Positions 53,807 through 64,000 of a stretch of DNA of 64,000 bases are shown here, piece after piece (within the stretch, counting starts at the first letter, position 1; each line of letters opens with the position of its first letter). Under the pieces are notes generated by a model, which saw nothing but the letters and a program-made list of their open reading frames with translations, searched no databases and was not told where the DNA came from. The DNA is from Lentinus brumalis (Eukaryota > Basidiomycota > Agaricomycetes > Polyporales > Polyporaceae), in contig MARA01000001.1 of the NCBI GenBank assembly GCA_001792895.1, positions 2,108,001 to 2,172,000 of the forward strand, in the 5' to 3' direction. The position numbers and the translations under genes are program-made.

Positions 53807-54152
53807 AGTCGAGAGGGCGTGGCAGCCTAACCTGTCGCTCCCTTCGGCGTCGGGATCGCAGTCACTGGCCTCGAGCGAATATTTTGACCTTATGCTCATG
53901 GGATTCAGGTAGTAGTTACGGCTCTCCCGCAGTTCTGCTACCGAGATACATGGTCGCCCTCCGATTTTATCCGGTGCTTTGCTTTCGAAATGTCATGGTG
54001 CTTGTATGGTGGTCATTCCTTAGATCTTGTAACTTTTGGCTCTGGGATTACTATCGTGGTTCGTGATACAAAGTGTAACTACTCTACATCGCGTGACTCG
54101 GAGGATACAGGACTATCACATACAAGATGGACTATTCTTTTGCCTGACTACT
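53807..54152. other. Convergent intergenic region
   Basis: 346 bp between the stop of repeat-protein gene 2 (plus) and the stop of RPAP1 (minus). It should hold both 3' ends. Nothing else is seen. Confidence 0.4.
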
Positions 54153-57100
54153 CTACTGCGATTCGTCTAACAAATTCTTCAACCGTTCCTGCACATCCTC
54201 GCCACACTTCCCTGTGACCTCCAGCCTCGAGCTCTTCCACGAACCCTGCTCCTCATAGCACGCCGGCGGGAGCAGGATCGTCCCCTCCCTGTGTTGCCTG
54301 TACAATACAACATCCCTTATCGCGTCGAAACTACCCTGGTCAACCAGCGCCTTCAGCAATTTGACCGCCTTCTCCTCCCCGTCCGAGCCTAGATCAGGCC
54401 AGATCTTGCACGCGACGTGGTGCACGGCAATGAGTCTGACAAAGCCCTCCAACGGCCCCTTCACTAGTGCCCGAAGATACGCTCCGACGATCTCCGCATC
54501 CGTCTCGACCGGCCACAGGTACTCCGCGATGCTGCCCGTGACAGCGTCCTCAGGAGGCGTGCGCACGGTGCGCATGACGTGGTTGTAGTCCACCCAGAGA
54601 TACTGGCGGTAGTCCGACGGGTAGCGCATGTTCAGCGGAGGCAAGAGCAGCCGCGCGAACAACGGATGAGCGAATGAGATCGCGTCGTACAGCCCGACGA
54701 AGTCTGTGTACCACTGGTAGAAAGGCACTCCAGCACCGAGGAAGCGCTTAGCAACGACGTCGAGGCTGTCCGTCGTGTGGATGGAGGGAGGAGGCGTCTT
54801 GAGCGTCTTGGCGTCTGCGGATGCTGAGAACGGTGCGAGGATTCCGGACATGTACCGCTCGACGATGCCGTCGCGGAAGACCTCCTCGGACGAGTCGTCC
54901 TGCTGCTGCCCGTGCTCGAGCATGAAGACCTTCATGCACCCAAAGATGACTTCCTCGCGGCTCATGAGGAAGCTGTCCAGGTGATGGTGGTGCAGGACTT
55001 CCTGGCTGACGCGGACGAAGAGTAGCGTAGCGCGTACGACCTCTGCCTCGGACGCGTTCCACGACGACGGTAGATCTTGAAATACCTCCGACTCGCCCGA
55101 CCGCAAGAGATGATCCAGCGGACAGAACACCCAGTCCCTCGTCAAAGGTAGCGGTTGCTGCCTTCTGTCATTCGGCTGCAGACAGGACAAGGGTGGGAGA
55201 CGTTGTGTCGTCGCGGTCGAGATAGACTGGGGCGTCATCCAGGTCGGCCCGATCTGCTGCTCTCCTTTCGGTCGCAGGGAGTGGGTGAGGAAAGGAACGA
55301 TGATGTCCATGCCTCCGCGGTCCCAGATCTCCTCAGGAACAGACCATCCGCGCGCACGGAGGAAGTCAGAAGTGACCGCCTCAATCACTTGGGTCGCCGT
55401 CTCTTGCGCGCGCTCGTCGTCTCCCGGGAAGTGCCGACACATAATGGCAAGAGCTTGGGCTATCCAAAGGTCCGGAGAGGTGCCAGGAGTTTTACGTGAC
55501 AGTTGCAGATAGCTGGATAAAAGGGTCGACAACGGACGATAGAACAGATGGCCGTAGGGGATTGATTCCGGAGTGTGGAGGGATGTCCAGAGCGGAGAGG
55601 TTGTGATGGCAGCGCAGGCGTTGGAAATATCGCCGAACGGCAGAAGGAACGGCGGGGCGTCGGGAACGTCCTTGTACGACCCGGGAGTGCAGGCGAGAAA
55701 GAGACGGATCGCTGCGGCAATCGTACTCGCGTGCCTGCCGAGATCACGCAGCGAAGGGACGTCAGAAGGCAGGATACCTTGACGCATGCCTGCACCCAGT
55801 TCGCCCAAGATCTCTTGCCCGCTTCTGAGCGCATTCCCGACAATGCGCCTCTCCCGGCCATCCGCGAAGCCGTCCTTCATCGCCGTGATGACCATAGCCC
55901 GTTCTTCCTCGCCTCCCTTCGCGCCGTTAACCTTCGCACCTTCCAGGAAGGCGGCGATAGCACTGAAGAGGTGACTCCCAGCCTCTCCATCCATATCGTC
56001 AAGATGCTTGCGAACCTCGAGCATGTCTTCAATCCATCCCCATCCGACCACTTGACTCCACAGGATGTCGTGGCTGGGCGTGGTGCGATGAGGATCGCGT
56101 GCGCAAACCAGCCAGGCCTCCAGTGCTCGAAGCCAGGCACTACGTAGTTGCGTATTGCGGCATTGCGGAGACCGAATGTACCTGCTGAGTTGCATAAAGT
56201 ATTCCTGCGCAGTCGTCGTGACATGGGAATAGAGACCATACGAAGCCAGATCCGCATACAGGTTCAGTGTTTCTGCAAGGAGCTGTGTGGCTAGTGAGAT
56301 GGGAAAGGGCGATGCGGATGGGACGGTGATAATGAAACGCAGCAGGGAGTCGGCGGGGTCGATCAGCGCGGTCGCATTATCGCGAGAGGATTGCACGAGA
56401 ATACGCATGAACTTGAGAGCGAGAGGGTTCGGTCGCGGACCATCCTGTGTGGGAGGGATCGGGGTCAACAGAAAATGCTGAAGCACGTTCGCCACTAGAC
56501 CCTTCGTGGAAATTATTACGGCTGCGTTCGCATTGGAATGCTGCGCGAGCCTGTGGAGGACAGCGAGGAGCTGACAGAGACTCTCTTTGGGCAGTTCGCC
56601 AACCTCGATCGCGGTTGATATTTGCTGCCCAAGATAGTCCAGCGGGAGCGAGGAAAGAGCGTCGCCCTTGTCGAGATCAGCTAGCTCGACACCCTCTAGC
56701 CCTAGGACATCCTCGTCCCACTGAGCAGTGCACTCCCAAAGGAGCTCGACAGCACGGGCTCCTACGCTTGCGCGCTCCGACAACGCTTCCAATCCAGCAG
56801 CGAGCATGCGCTTCCTCAATGCTACCTCCTGGCCTGCAAGCTCCGGGATAGCCTTCTTGCTGTCCGTAGACGTTCGCGCAAGTCTATGCGCTATCTTGGC
56901 CAGCACTCCGAGCATGGTGGCACGTTGTGCCGGGACGGTGGATCGAGACAACAGGAAGATGTCCTCCAGCGTGTAACCAGCATGGGAGCCTTCAGCATGG
57001 TGATGTAGACCGAGATGTGTGGGGAGTGAAGCGGCACGTTTTGCTGAGATAGGTGTTCCATTGAGGTCAAAGCGGACAGTCGGCGTCGCCTCTTCGTCCG

Positions 57101-58076
57101 GTTCAGAATCGCCCTGCATCCATTGGAGCGATGGGTCATTTGCGGGTGCCGTTGGAAAGAATCGTCGTCGAATGTCTTCGGGTGTTCCCTCCTCAAGATC
57201 TCCTACTTGCTCAGATGGCTGCCCTTTCCCGGCCTCCGGTGGGGATACCGCGAAATCTGTCCGGCCCACCACGGGCGGCTTCCATCGTCCTATCGAAATA
57301 GTAGGACCGTCGTCGTCAGATGGAGAAGGCAAGGCGAGCGCCCTCCTTCGCGGAGAGGGTGGCGCTGACGGGTACACATGAATATCGTCAGGGGTGATGT
57401 CGGCGAACCGAATCTTGCGGTCTGCACGACTTGGAGGTCTTGTACTGCTCGTGGACGTCGGAGGCGAAGACGGTGGGGGGAACACGCTCGCTGAATCAGC
57501 GGTCACATATGGTTTTATTCCACACGAACTTATGTACATACTGAAAGATGGTGTCCGACCCCACCGAGGGCGAACGGCAGACTCGGGAGAAGGGGATCTC
57601 GAGCCAACCTCTTCAACTTCACCTCCCGGTCGCGGGGGTGAACTTGAGGAAGGCGGGTCTACACGAACCTTCTCTCCGCCAGTCCGCTGCTTGGCTTCCC
57701 TTGCTGCACGAGCCTTCCTCAGCACGTCCGCGATCCCAGGGCCAAACTTCTCAAGGACCTCCGCCCTTTCCTCCTCTCTTTCGTCCTCCGTCATTGCTTC
57801 AACCCGACGACGGTTCTCTTCCTCCACCTGCGCCCGCCAATCGTCCGTCGCATCGCTCTGAAACACATCTTTCGGCCGTGGCGTTGAGGAAGACTGGACC
57901 ACCGGTACTTGCTGCTCTCGCTTCTGCAACCCGCTCCCTCGCGCTCGAGCGAACGCGCTTTGAGAGCGGTGTTTGACTGCAGGGAAGCCGGTACGGGTTG
58001 TCGGTGCCGAAGGTGCGGTAGGTCTCGCGATTGGCTTGCGCTCGAGGATGGAACCAACAAGAGAGGGATGAGACAT
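54153..58076 (-). CDS. RPAP1: RNA polymerase II-associated protein 1
   Basis: A 1307-codon open frame from ATG 58076. The RPAP1 N-terminal module lies at about 80-125 (WRAQVEEENRRRVEAM then LEKFGPGIADVL). The RPAP1 C-terminal module lies at about 333-400 (VRFDLNGTPI, LGLHHHAEG, AGYTLEDIFLLSRSTV, QRATMLGVLAKI). The remaining ~900 residues are helical-repeat-like. RPAP1 helps assemble and import RNA polymerase II; the yeast counterpart is Rba50. A 51-nt segment at 57491-57541 has GTATGT and CTGATTCAG ends, has no stop, and encodes an atypical 17-residue insert in a Pro/Ser region, so it is probably an intron; the spliced product would be 1290 aa. The gene faces PRMT3 head to head. Confidence 0.93.
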   Translation of the reverse strand: MSHPSLVGSILERKPIARPTAPSAPTTRTGFPAVKHRSQSAFARARGSGLQKREQQVPVVQSSSTPRPKDVFQSDATDDWRAQVEEENRRRVEAMTEDEREEERAEVLEKFGPGIADVLRKARAAREAKQRTGGEKVRVDPPSSSSPPRPGGEVEEVGSRSPSPESAVRPRWGRTPSFSMYISSCGIKPYVTADSASVFPPPSSPPTSTSSTRPPSRADRKIRFADITPDDIHVYPSAPPSPRRRALALPSPSDDDGPTISIGRWKPPVVGRTDFAVSPPEAGKGQPSEQVGDLEEGTPEDIRRRFFPTAPANDPSLQWMQGDSEPDEEATPTVRFDLNGTPISAKRAASLPTHLGLHHHAEGSHAGYTLEDIFLLSRSTVPAQRATMLGVLAKIAHRLARTSTDSKKAIPELAGQEVALRKRMLAAGLEALSERASVGARAVELLWECTAQWDEDVLGLEGVELADLDKGDALSSLPLDYLGQQISTAIEVGELPKESLCQLLAVLHRLAQHSNANAAVIISTKGLVANVLQHFLLTPIPPTQDGPRPNPLALKFMRILVQSSRDNATALIDPADSLLRFIITVPSASPFPISLATQLLAETLNLYADLASYGLYSHVTTTAQEYFMQLSRYIRSPQCRNTQLRSAWLRALEAWLVCARDPHRTTPSHDILWSQVVGWGWIEDMLEVRKHLDDMDGEAGSHLFSAIAAFLEGAKVNGAKGGEEERAMVITAMKDGFADGRERRIVGNALRSGQEILGELGAGMRQGILPSDVPSLRDLGRHASTIAAAIRLFLACTPGSYKDVPDAPPFLLPFGDISNACAAITTSPLWTSLHTPESIPYGHLFYRPLSTLLSSYLQLSRKTPGTSPDLWIAQALAIMCRHFPGDDERAQETATQVIEAVTSDFLRARGWSVPEEIWDRGGMDIIVPFLTHSLRPKGEQQIGPTWMTPQSISTATTQRLPPLSCLQPNDRRQQPLPLTRDWVFCPLDHLLRSGESEVFQDLPSSWNASEAEVVRATLLFVRVSQEVLHHHHLDSFLMSREEVIFGCMKVFMLEHGQQQDDSSEEVFRDGIVERYMSGILAPFSASADAKTLKTPPPSIHTTDSLDVVAKRFLGAGVPFYQWYTDFVGLYDAISFAHPLFARLLLPPLNMRYPSDYRQYLWVDYNHVMRTVRTPPEDAVTGSIAEYLWPVETDAEIVGAYLRALVKGPLEGFVRLIAVHHVACKIWPDLGSDGEEKAVKLLKALVDQGSFDAIRDVVLYRQHREGTILLPPACYEEQGSWKSSRLEVTGKCGEDVQERLKNLLDESQ

Positions 58077-58442
58077 GAATCAGTTAAACGTTCAGGCTGG
58101 TAAGCAGAGCAAGAAACATGTAGTCGTCGGGAGTAAGAAGAGTTCAGGACAAACCACAGAAAACACTAGGAAACCACTTGGAGTATGACTTCTACACTCC
58201 GATAATCGGCGCTCAGAAGGGATAACAGGGTTTTTGTATCTTTTTGTATCTCCGTTTGAACCGGCACAGCTTTCACCTTGTTCAAGTTCTGTTGCGTTCC
58301 ACGCAAATTCTACCGCCATCCTGGCTTTAATCTGGCTCTGAAGTCTGTCGTAAAGACGTTTACGGGCTCTCTGCGCAGTCGAAGGTTTGTCTAGCCGACT
58401 GCGCACGAGCTGTACTTCACTGAAAACCTCCTGATCACAGCA
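58077..58442. promoter_or_regulatory. Shared divergent promoter of RPAP1 and PRMT3
   Basis: 366 bp separate the two start codons, so both promoters must lie here. No TATA box is evident, which fits housekeeping genes. Confidence 0.5.
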
Positions 58443-60649
58443 ATGGCGCTCCGATTAACCGGCTCTCATATCCTCCAGCCGGAGGACCCAGAACGCGACG
58501 AACATCCCGATACCTCCAGCTCCGAAGATGAGGAAGATGACGAGGATCTCAACTGGGACGACTGGGTCTCCGATTCTCTCGCGAAACGCCCGTGCAAATC
58601 TCTGTTCGAGAACAGAACCTTCGATACCGTCCAGGAGGCGCTGCTCTACGACGAGACAACCCATGGATTCAACTTCAAGACGATAAGCGAACGACTTGGT
58701 CAGTCTCTTCGAAGACACCGACGGGAACTTTCCGCTGACTTCGCGTTGCAGGCCTCGATCCATACAAACGCATCCGACTGATCAACTGGATCAGAAAAGA
58801 GGTAGCGACTCATCTATCTTCTGTAAAAAAATTGCTCATATCGTACAGCATCCCTCCTCGTCAGAAGTAGCAGCACTCACTGGTACGGAGCCGTTCTTCA
58901 CCTCCGATGAGTACCTCAAGCCCAGCTTGGAGGACGACCCACTACTCCGTGCGTACTGGACCGTGACTTTTGTACTTAATACTGATGCCATTGTCCGCAG
59001 AGATTGAGCCCGATGATTGGTCCGACTCCGACGAAGAGGAAGAGCTCGAGAAGCCAGAACCGCCGAAGGATCTCGCATCCGCAACCCGCCGCATTCAGGC
59101 TCTCCAGCGGAAGCTCGAGCAAGCGAAGAAGGATCTGGCGTACTACCGTCAATTCGTTAGCGAGCGCCTGAACCTCGCTGATCTCACGAATGAGCTGAAG
59201 AAAGCCGACGAGGCATCGTCCTCTACGCACGTAGCGGTCCCACTGCGCGACGACGACTCGCATTACTTCCAGAGCTATGCGGAAAACGGTATGGAAGTGT
59301 CAACCACCAGCCGTACTGCAGCTGATGACGTCTAACGGCGCAGACATTCATTCGGTCATGATCAACGACAAGGTCCGCACCGCGAGCTACGCGAAGTTCA
59401 TCCTGTCGAACCAGGAGGCCTTCAAGGACGCGGTGGTTATGGATGTCGGCTGCGGAACCGGTATCTTGTCGTTATTTGCCGCCAAGGCGGGTGCGAAGCG
59501 CGTCTTCTCGATCGACGCCAGCGACATCGCCGAGAAGGCTAAGCAGATCGTCAAGGCCAACGAGCTCGACAACGTCATCACGTACGTCTGTATTCGTCTG
59601 TCAATGACCTGCCTGACTGACGAGCGATCGCAGCGTCATCCGCGGGAAGGTGGAAGACATCAAGCTGCCCGAAGGCTATGACAAGGTCGACATCATTGTG
59701 TCCGAGTGGATGGGCTACGCTCTGCTGTACGAGTCGATGCTCGACTCTGTGCTCCACGCACGCGATCGCTTCCTCCGCCCGGGTGGCATCATGGCCCCCA
59801 GCCAGACTCAGATGATGTTCGCTCTCTGCGAGGCTGGAGAGCTCTTCAAAGAGCGCATCGGCTTCTGGAGCGATGTGTACGGTGAGCGCATCCCGCCGTT
59901 GTTTCCCTGACCTATGCTTAATCGCCGCGTAGGTTTCGACCTTTCTGCCATGGCCACCGACGTGTATGACGACGCCGTGGTTGACGTCGTCGGTCCCGAG
60001 ACTGTCGTGAGCGAGCCCGTGGTCATCAAAGTGCGTCATCTGGCTCCGGTCCCTCCGTCTCTTCCTGACCTTTCTGCAGGATCTCTACCTCGGAGACATC
60101 ACTCCCAAGCAACTGGACTTCTCCTCGCCCTTCAAGCTCGTCTCGACCTCCGACCGCCGCATCAAAGTACACTCCTTCGTGCTCTACTTCGACACGTACT
60201 TCACGTCGACCGGGGAGCCCATTCCGCCAGAGGCCGACGTCTACATCGTCAAGGAGGGAGATCCCGTCCTGGCTGAGGTCTGGCCGCTCGGTGGACGGCC
60301 GTATCAGGCGCGCAGGATGAGCTCCGGCAGCCCGTTGAAGGGCAAGGGCCTCCCGAAGATTACGAGCTTCAGCACTGGGCCCGCGTCCGTGCCGACGCAC
60401 TGGAAGCAGACGATCTTCTTCTTGCGGGAGCCTATCTCTGTTGCGGGAGGTGAGTCACAGCTCTGCTTACTTCGTGCGGGATATCTCATGGAGGATGCTC
60501 GTGCAGGTACGGTTGTCGAGGGAATCTTCAAGTGCAAGAAGAGCTCCGAGAACTCGCGGGAGCTGGACGTCGAGATCCACTACACGGTGAAAGACCCGGA
60601 GGACACGTCCACGCCCGACGTATTCGTGCAGCTCTACAAGGTTCGGTAG
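58443..60649 (+). CDS. PRMT3: Protein arginine N-methyltransferase 3
   Basis: Nine exons, 58443-58698, 58752-58801, 58849-58948, 59001-59288, 59344-59581, 59634-59881, 59933-60030, 60080-60449 and 60507-60649, total 1791 nt, 596 aa; introns are 47-57 nt. An acidic N-terminus ([17 protein letters not shown]) is followed by the region where PRMT3 has a C2H2 finger; here only one Cys and one His remain (RPCKSLF ... ETTHGF). After a Glu/Lys-rich coiled coil comes the type I methyltransferase core: [10 protein letters not shown] near 262, the double-E loop [11 protein letters not shown] near 334-344, and a C-terminal beta-barrel ending in HWKQTIFFL. It should dimethylate ribosomal protein S2 asymmetrically in the cytosol using S-adenosylmethionine. 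Confidence 0.95.
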
Positions 60650-61587
60650 ACGGGGCGGCAGTGTTATGACTCGTCATGCGAACAATAGCGGAGGACGTGA
60701 GAAGAAACCTAGAAGACAATGTATCCTTGAAGCTGTACGTGCGGAATATATGTTCCTGGTGCTGTATCTTTACCTGTGAACGGGTCCCGGATGTCTTTCG
60801 TGTGGCCTCAGGCCATCGACAATGTGTGGGTATACGAAGAGTGTCTGTCGCTTCTCCGTTCCACAAGTACAGCGAGCCTGGGAGTCAGGAGTCACTATCA
60901 TATCCCTCGGTACAGCCATGGACGACATAGGCGGTGAAAAACTTGCGCGGATGAGCGCCAGGGACGACCGAATGAACCAAAGAGGGAACAAGGTCTGGCG
61001 TGAAAGCCAGGCTTCTCCGGGAGTCTTCCGGAAGAAGCAAGCAATCGCGTCATGCATCATGGACGGAGCCAGTAGCATGGACCAGCCCTCAACCCAGGGT
61101 TACCACGGTGGCGATGCCGCCGAGTATCGTCCGCTCCAACTCGGGGAATGCTGGTCGACGCTTCAGCGTTGCGGGAGCCGCGAGACAGTAGCTATGGACA
61201 GCCCCATGCTCGTTCCTGGTGAAGTGACTACACCAATTGAGCCGTCAGTCGTCTGGTGCTGATGAGATATACTGCATGAATTATTTTTTTATCGCGCGAC
61301 CGAGTCAAATCGCGGCGGCCCTGTGCATGGGGGTCGAGAAGACGTGGCACGAGAGGGTAGGACATCGCATTCATATCATACTATTACACCGACAGTTAGG
61401 AACGAGCTCGATGTTCGTACACGAGGACCAGGACGGGAACCGTCCTTGATCATTGCAGACGAGAGCTTGGTCATCGATACTCTCGGGGAGCCCGTGCTGC
61501 GAGGTACAAAACCAAGGACTGTCAGTACCCTCGGGTCATAAGGACTAGGAACCAACGATAATCACCCATATCCCGCTACTCCTGCGT
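60650..61587. other. Intergenic region downstream of PRMT3
   Basis: About 940 bp between convergent genes. The ORFs (for example 60822-61262, plus) have no motifs. Nothing else is seen. Confidence 0.4.
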
Positions 61588-62018
61588 CTACGATGCGGAC
61601 GCATTCTGGCCCGGGGTCGACGACGAGGTCGCCGTGGCCTTTCCCTTCTTGTCCTTCTTCTCTTTCTTATCCTTCTTCTTCGTCGATGTCTTCATAGGGA
61701 CTCCGGGTCCCCAGCCGTAGGAGGACGATAGATTAGCGAAGGCACTCTCGTAGTCCTTGGGTGCCGGGATCCTAGCCGCGGGCTGGGAGGTGGCGGAGGT
61801 GCCCTGAGGGGCGGAAGAGGCAGGTGCGGGAGTGGTGACCTGCTTCGTCTGAGAGGACTGATGATATGTCGATTAGGCCCTCGGATGTGTCGCCATGTTC
61901 CTCTCTGAGTGCTTACCTGCGGTATGAGGTTGGTGGTAGACGCGGTGGGCGTTGCCACATCGTCGTTGGTGGTAGTGGCGAGCGAGACGAGAGAAGCCGA
62001 AGGGCTCGGTTGGGACAT
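61588..62018 (-). CDS. Small Lys-rich hypothetical protein, 123 aa
   Basis: Two exons, 61917-62018 and 61588-61857, with a 59-nt intron (GTAAGC...ATCAG), 372 nt in total. Residues 1-65 are Ser/Thr/Ala/Pro-rich. A short, probably conserved core DYESAFANLSSSYGWGPG is followed by a run of Lys and Asp/Glu (TKKKDKKEKKDKKGK), which may be a nuclear or nucleolar signal. Clean splice sites and the SYGWGPG motif support a real gene; I do not know the function. A different 154-aa reading starting at 62337 overlaps it in another frame and seems less likely. Confidence 0.6.
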
Positions 62019-62902
62019 GAGGAGACTTGGACGAGGTAAAGCAGAAAGCGACGGGGATGAATGAGGTTGAGCAGATGCGATCGACTGGAAGGCAGAGAAA
62101 CCGAGGAGGCTGAGGATCAAGTTGATGCGGAGCTTTGATGGTACATATACCTCCACAGAGGCGCTCGGAGCGGTCGCTGTAGACTTCCCATGCTTCTGAC
62201 AAAGGGCCACCACCATTGGGATGCTGCGAGCCATTAATTCCGAGAGTCCCGACTTGTCTGGATTGGTGGCAGTCCGATGAGAGTACCAGCTGGTCGGAAG
62301 CAAACCAACCGTCGCAGCCGGTGTTCACCGAGCTCATTGTTTACATCGACCGTGCATGCGCAGCAGAGTATCCCTTCGCCAACGCTCCCCGTCTCCCGCA
62401 ATGACCTTTCGGGCTGCGCGAGTTGTTGTGAAGGATATGAATGACCCGTCGTGTAGTACTAGTATAATTGAATGACGTACCATCTAAATCTAAGCCGAGT
62501 GAGTTGGAGTCACATTCAGGGAAGGCGGAGCCTTTTGAGTGAGCAGTAAGCACATGGAACAACGCTGGCAGGCACAGAGTAGCCTGGACATGAGTCTACG
62601 GAGCGGAGCCGCCAGCTGGCAGCGGTTCCGCAGCCTGAGCGGTGGTAAACGTTTGCTGAGTGCTTGGTCATCTTCGCAGCCTTTGAGAGGTCACTAGGAA
62701 TTCGAAGACGGTGTCTGCGCTATATTTCGCCGTAGGATGAGTGAGACTACGGAACGGTGAATTTCTGGATGAGCGTCGTCCGCAGGTCCACCGCAGACAC
62801 AGACGCCCGGAGTCACTTCTTCCTCGCGCCCATCCGAACCTTGGAGGTGTGCTTTTTGTGCTGCGCCTCGCCGCCCTCACAACTTGACATCGTGTTGTGA
62901 GG
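62019..62902. other. Divergent intergenic region
   Basis: About 880 bp between the small Lys-rich protein (minus) and the dioxygenase (plus). I see no supported gene or repeat. Confidence 0.4.
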
Positions 62903-64000
62903 ATGTCTCTGGTTCAAGCTGCCCACGAAGCAGAGGCTGCGGAGGCGTTCGAACACATACCAATCATGTAACGCCACATGGTCGATCCATCATTCAAGTC
63001 GGCGATACAACTGATGACATTGCACATAGAGATCTCAAGGACGTCGACAGTCCAAATCCCGAAGTGAGGAAAGCTCTTGGAGGCCAGGTTCGAGATGCTT
63101 GCATTAACGTCGGCTTCCTTTATGGTGGGCACAAACTTCCGTGACGGTCAATGGTCATCAGTGGGCTGATAAGCTATCGTTATAGTGAAGAACCATGGTA
63201 TACCGGAGGTTATCATCGACAAAGCTCTCGCAGCATCCAAGGAGTTCTTCTCCCTGCCTCTCGAGAAGAAGATGGAGGTACTTTTCAGCGTCGCAGGAGC
63301 ATCGTAGAGTCGCTGACAAGGACTCCGATCGAAATGCCATGCAACGACCACTGTAGCTGGACATCACGAAGTCCGAGAACTTCAAGGGCTACAACCCCAT
63401 CTTGAGCAGCAACAACGACCCCGGAAACGGCGGGGATCTCCACGAAGGCTTTGAGTTCGGCTGGGAAGAGCTTGCAGCTCGCGCTAACGACGAGAAGAGA
63501 GCCAACGATGGCGCCATGGCGGGCGCGAACGTCTGGCCTGCGGACGCCCCGGGTTTCAGGGAGTCCGTCCTCGGATACTAGTGAGTCAAGTGCGGGTGGG
63601 GCACACATGGACCCACTGGTGCCCTGGCGCTGCGCGCGACGCTGACCGGCTGCGTTCGGTCCGCAGCCACGCAGCAGTGAACCTCGGGCGCAAGCTCTTC
63701 CCGCTCTTCGCCCTTGCGCTCGACCTTCCGGAGGACTTCTTTGCCGACACGGTACGTGCTTGGATGACTCAGTCGGGGTTTGCTGACTGAGCGTGGCGAT
63801 AGACGAAGAACGCAGCTGCGATCATGCGCGTTCTGCACTACCCTCCGCAGACGGGCCCTGTTGACGATAGAGTCATTGGCATTGGAGCGCACACTGAGTA
63901 ACATCGCCCCGTGTGTCTTGTGATGGTCTTGCATCTAACTTGCCAACTTCACATAGCTTCGAAGTATGTCTAGCCGCCGTATTGCAGATGTGAACCCGGG
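62903..64000 (+). CDS. 2-oxoglutarate/Fe(II)-dependent dioxygenase, 3' truncated by window
   Basis: Exons 62903-62967, 63030-63124, 63186-63277, 63357-63580, 63667-63751, 63803-63897 and 63957-63963, then an intron (GTATGT) running off the window. Introns are 51-86 nt. The N-terminal DIOX_N-like part is visible (VRKALGGQVRDACINVGFLYVKNHGIP, split here as VRDACINVGFLY and KNHGIPEVIID), then EGFEFGWEE, AAVNLGRKLFPLFALAL and LHYPPQTG. The first two iron ligands are in GAHTDFE (His and Asp). The distal His and the Arg that binds 2-oxoglutarate would be beyond 64000. The family includes isopenicillin N synthase-like and thymine dioxygenase-like enzymes; the substrate cannot be told. Confidence 0.85.

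Noticed and set aside
61873..62337. 154-aa minus-strand ORF starting at 62337
   Set aside because: Overlaps the spliced 123-aa gene in another frame and lacks the conserved-looking C-terminal core.

Overview
This is nuclear DNA from a filamentous basidiomycete, most likely an agaricomycete. Host genes are split by many 47-100 nt GT-AG introns, the GC content is moderately high, and the mobile elements are a Tad-like LINE with APE endonuclease and RNase H and a chromodomain Ty3/Gypsy element. I see no bacterial operon features, CRISPR array, tRNA or recognisable rRNA.

Layout. 1-9.3 kb: an almost complete LINE on the minus strand, with a poly(A) tail seen as a 26-T run, an ORF2 carrying endonuclease, RT, RNase H and a zinc motif, and a gag-like ORF1 split by an apparent -1 frameshift. 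9.3-12.0 kb: weakly supported minus-strand hypothetical ORFs. 12.0-22.1 kb: a 10,066-bp Ty3/Gypsy chromovirus with LTRs that read as identical (248 bp), a GAAAG target duplication, a polypurine tract, gag (broken at two homopolymers), protease, an in-frame UGA-CUAG stop before pol (RT-RNase H-integrase-chromodomain), and a 720-aa extra ORF between pol and the 3' LTR. 22.1-23.4 kb: a tract densely packed with short hairpins and no convincing coding content.

23.7-29.4 kb: host genes for a membrane-anchored aldo-keto reductase (minus), an F-box/LRR protein (plus) and a conserved fungal protein of unknown function (plus). 29.4-34.8 kb has no recognised gene. Then come the 20S proteasome beta-6 subunit (34.8-36.2), an AIFM2/FSP1-like FAD oxidoreductase (39.9-41.4), a three-finger C2H2 protein (44.3-45.4, minus), two related secreted Ser/Thr-rich tandem-repeat proteins (49.1-50.2 and 52.6-53.8), RPAP1 (54.2-58.1, minus) head to head with PRMT3 (58.4-60.6), a small Lys-rich protein (61.6-62.0, minus), and a 2OG-Fe(II) dioxygenase cut by the window end (62.9-64.0).

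The host genes are mostly independent housekeeping or accessory functions. RPAP1 (RNA polymerase II assembly) and PRMT3 (ribosomal protein methylation) share a 366-bp divergent promoter. The two repeat proteins look like one ancestral duplication: same exon-1 length, same intron phase and similar TATA boxes, but unrelated repeat units. Exon coordinates below were read by eye from splice consensus and family conservation. For most multi-exon genes I checked that the summed exon length is a multiple of three.
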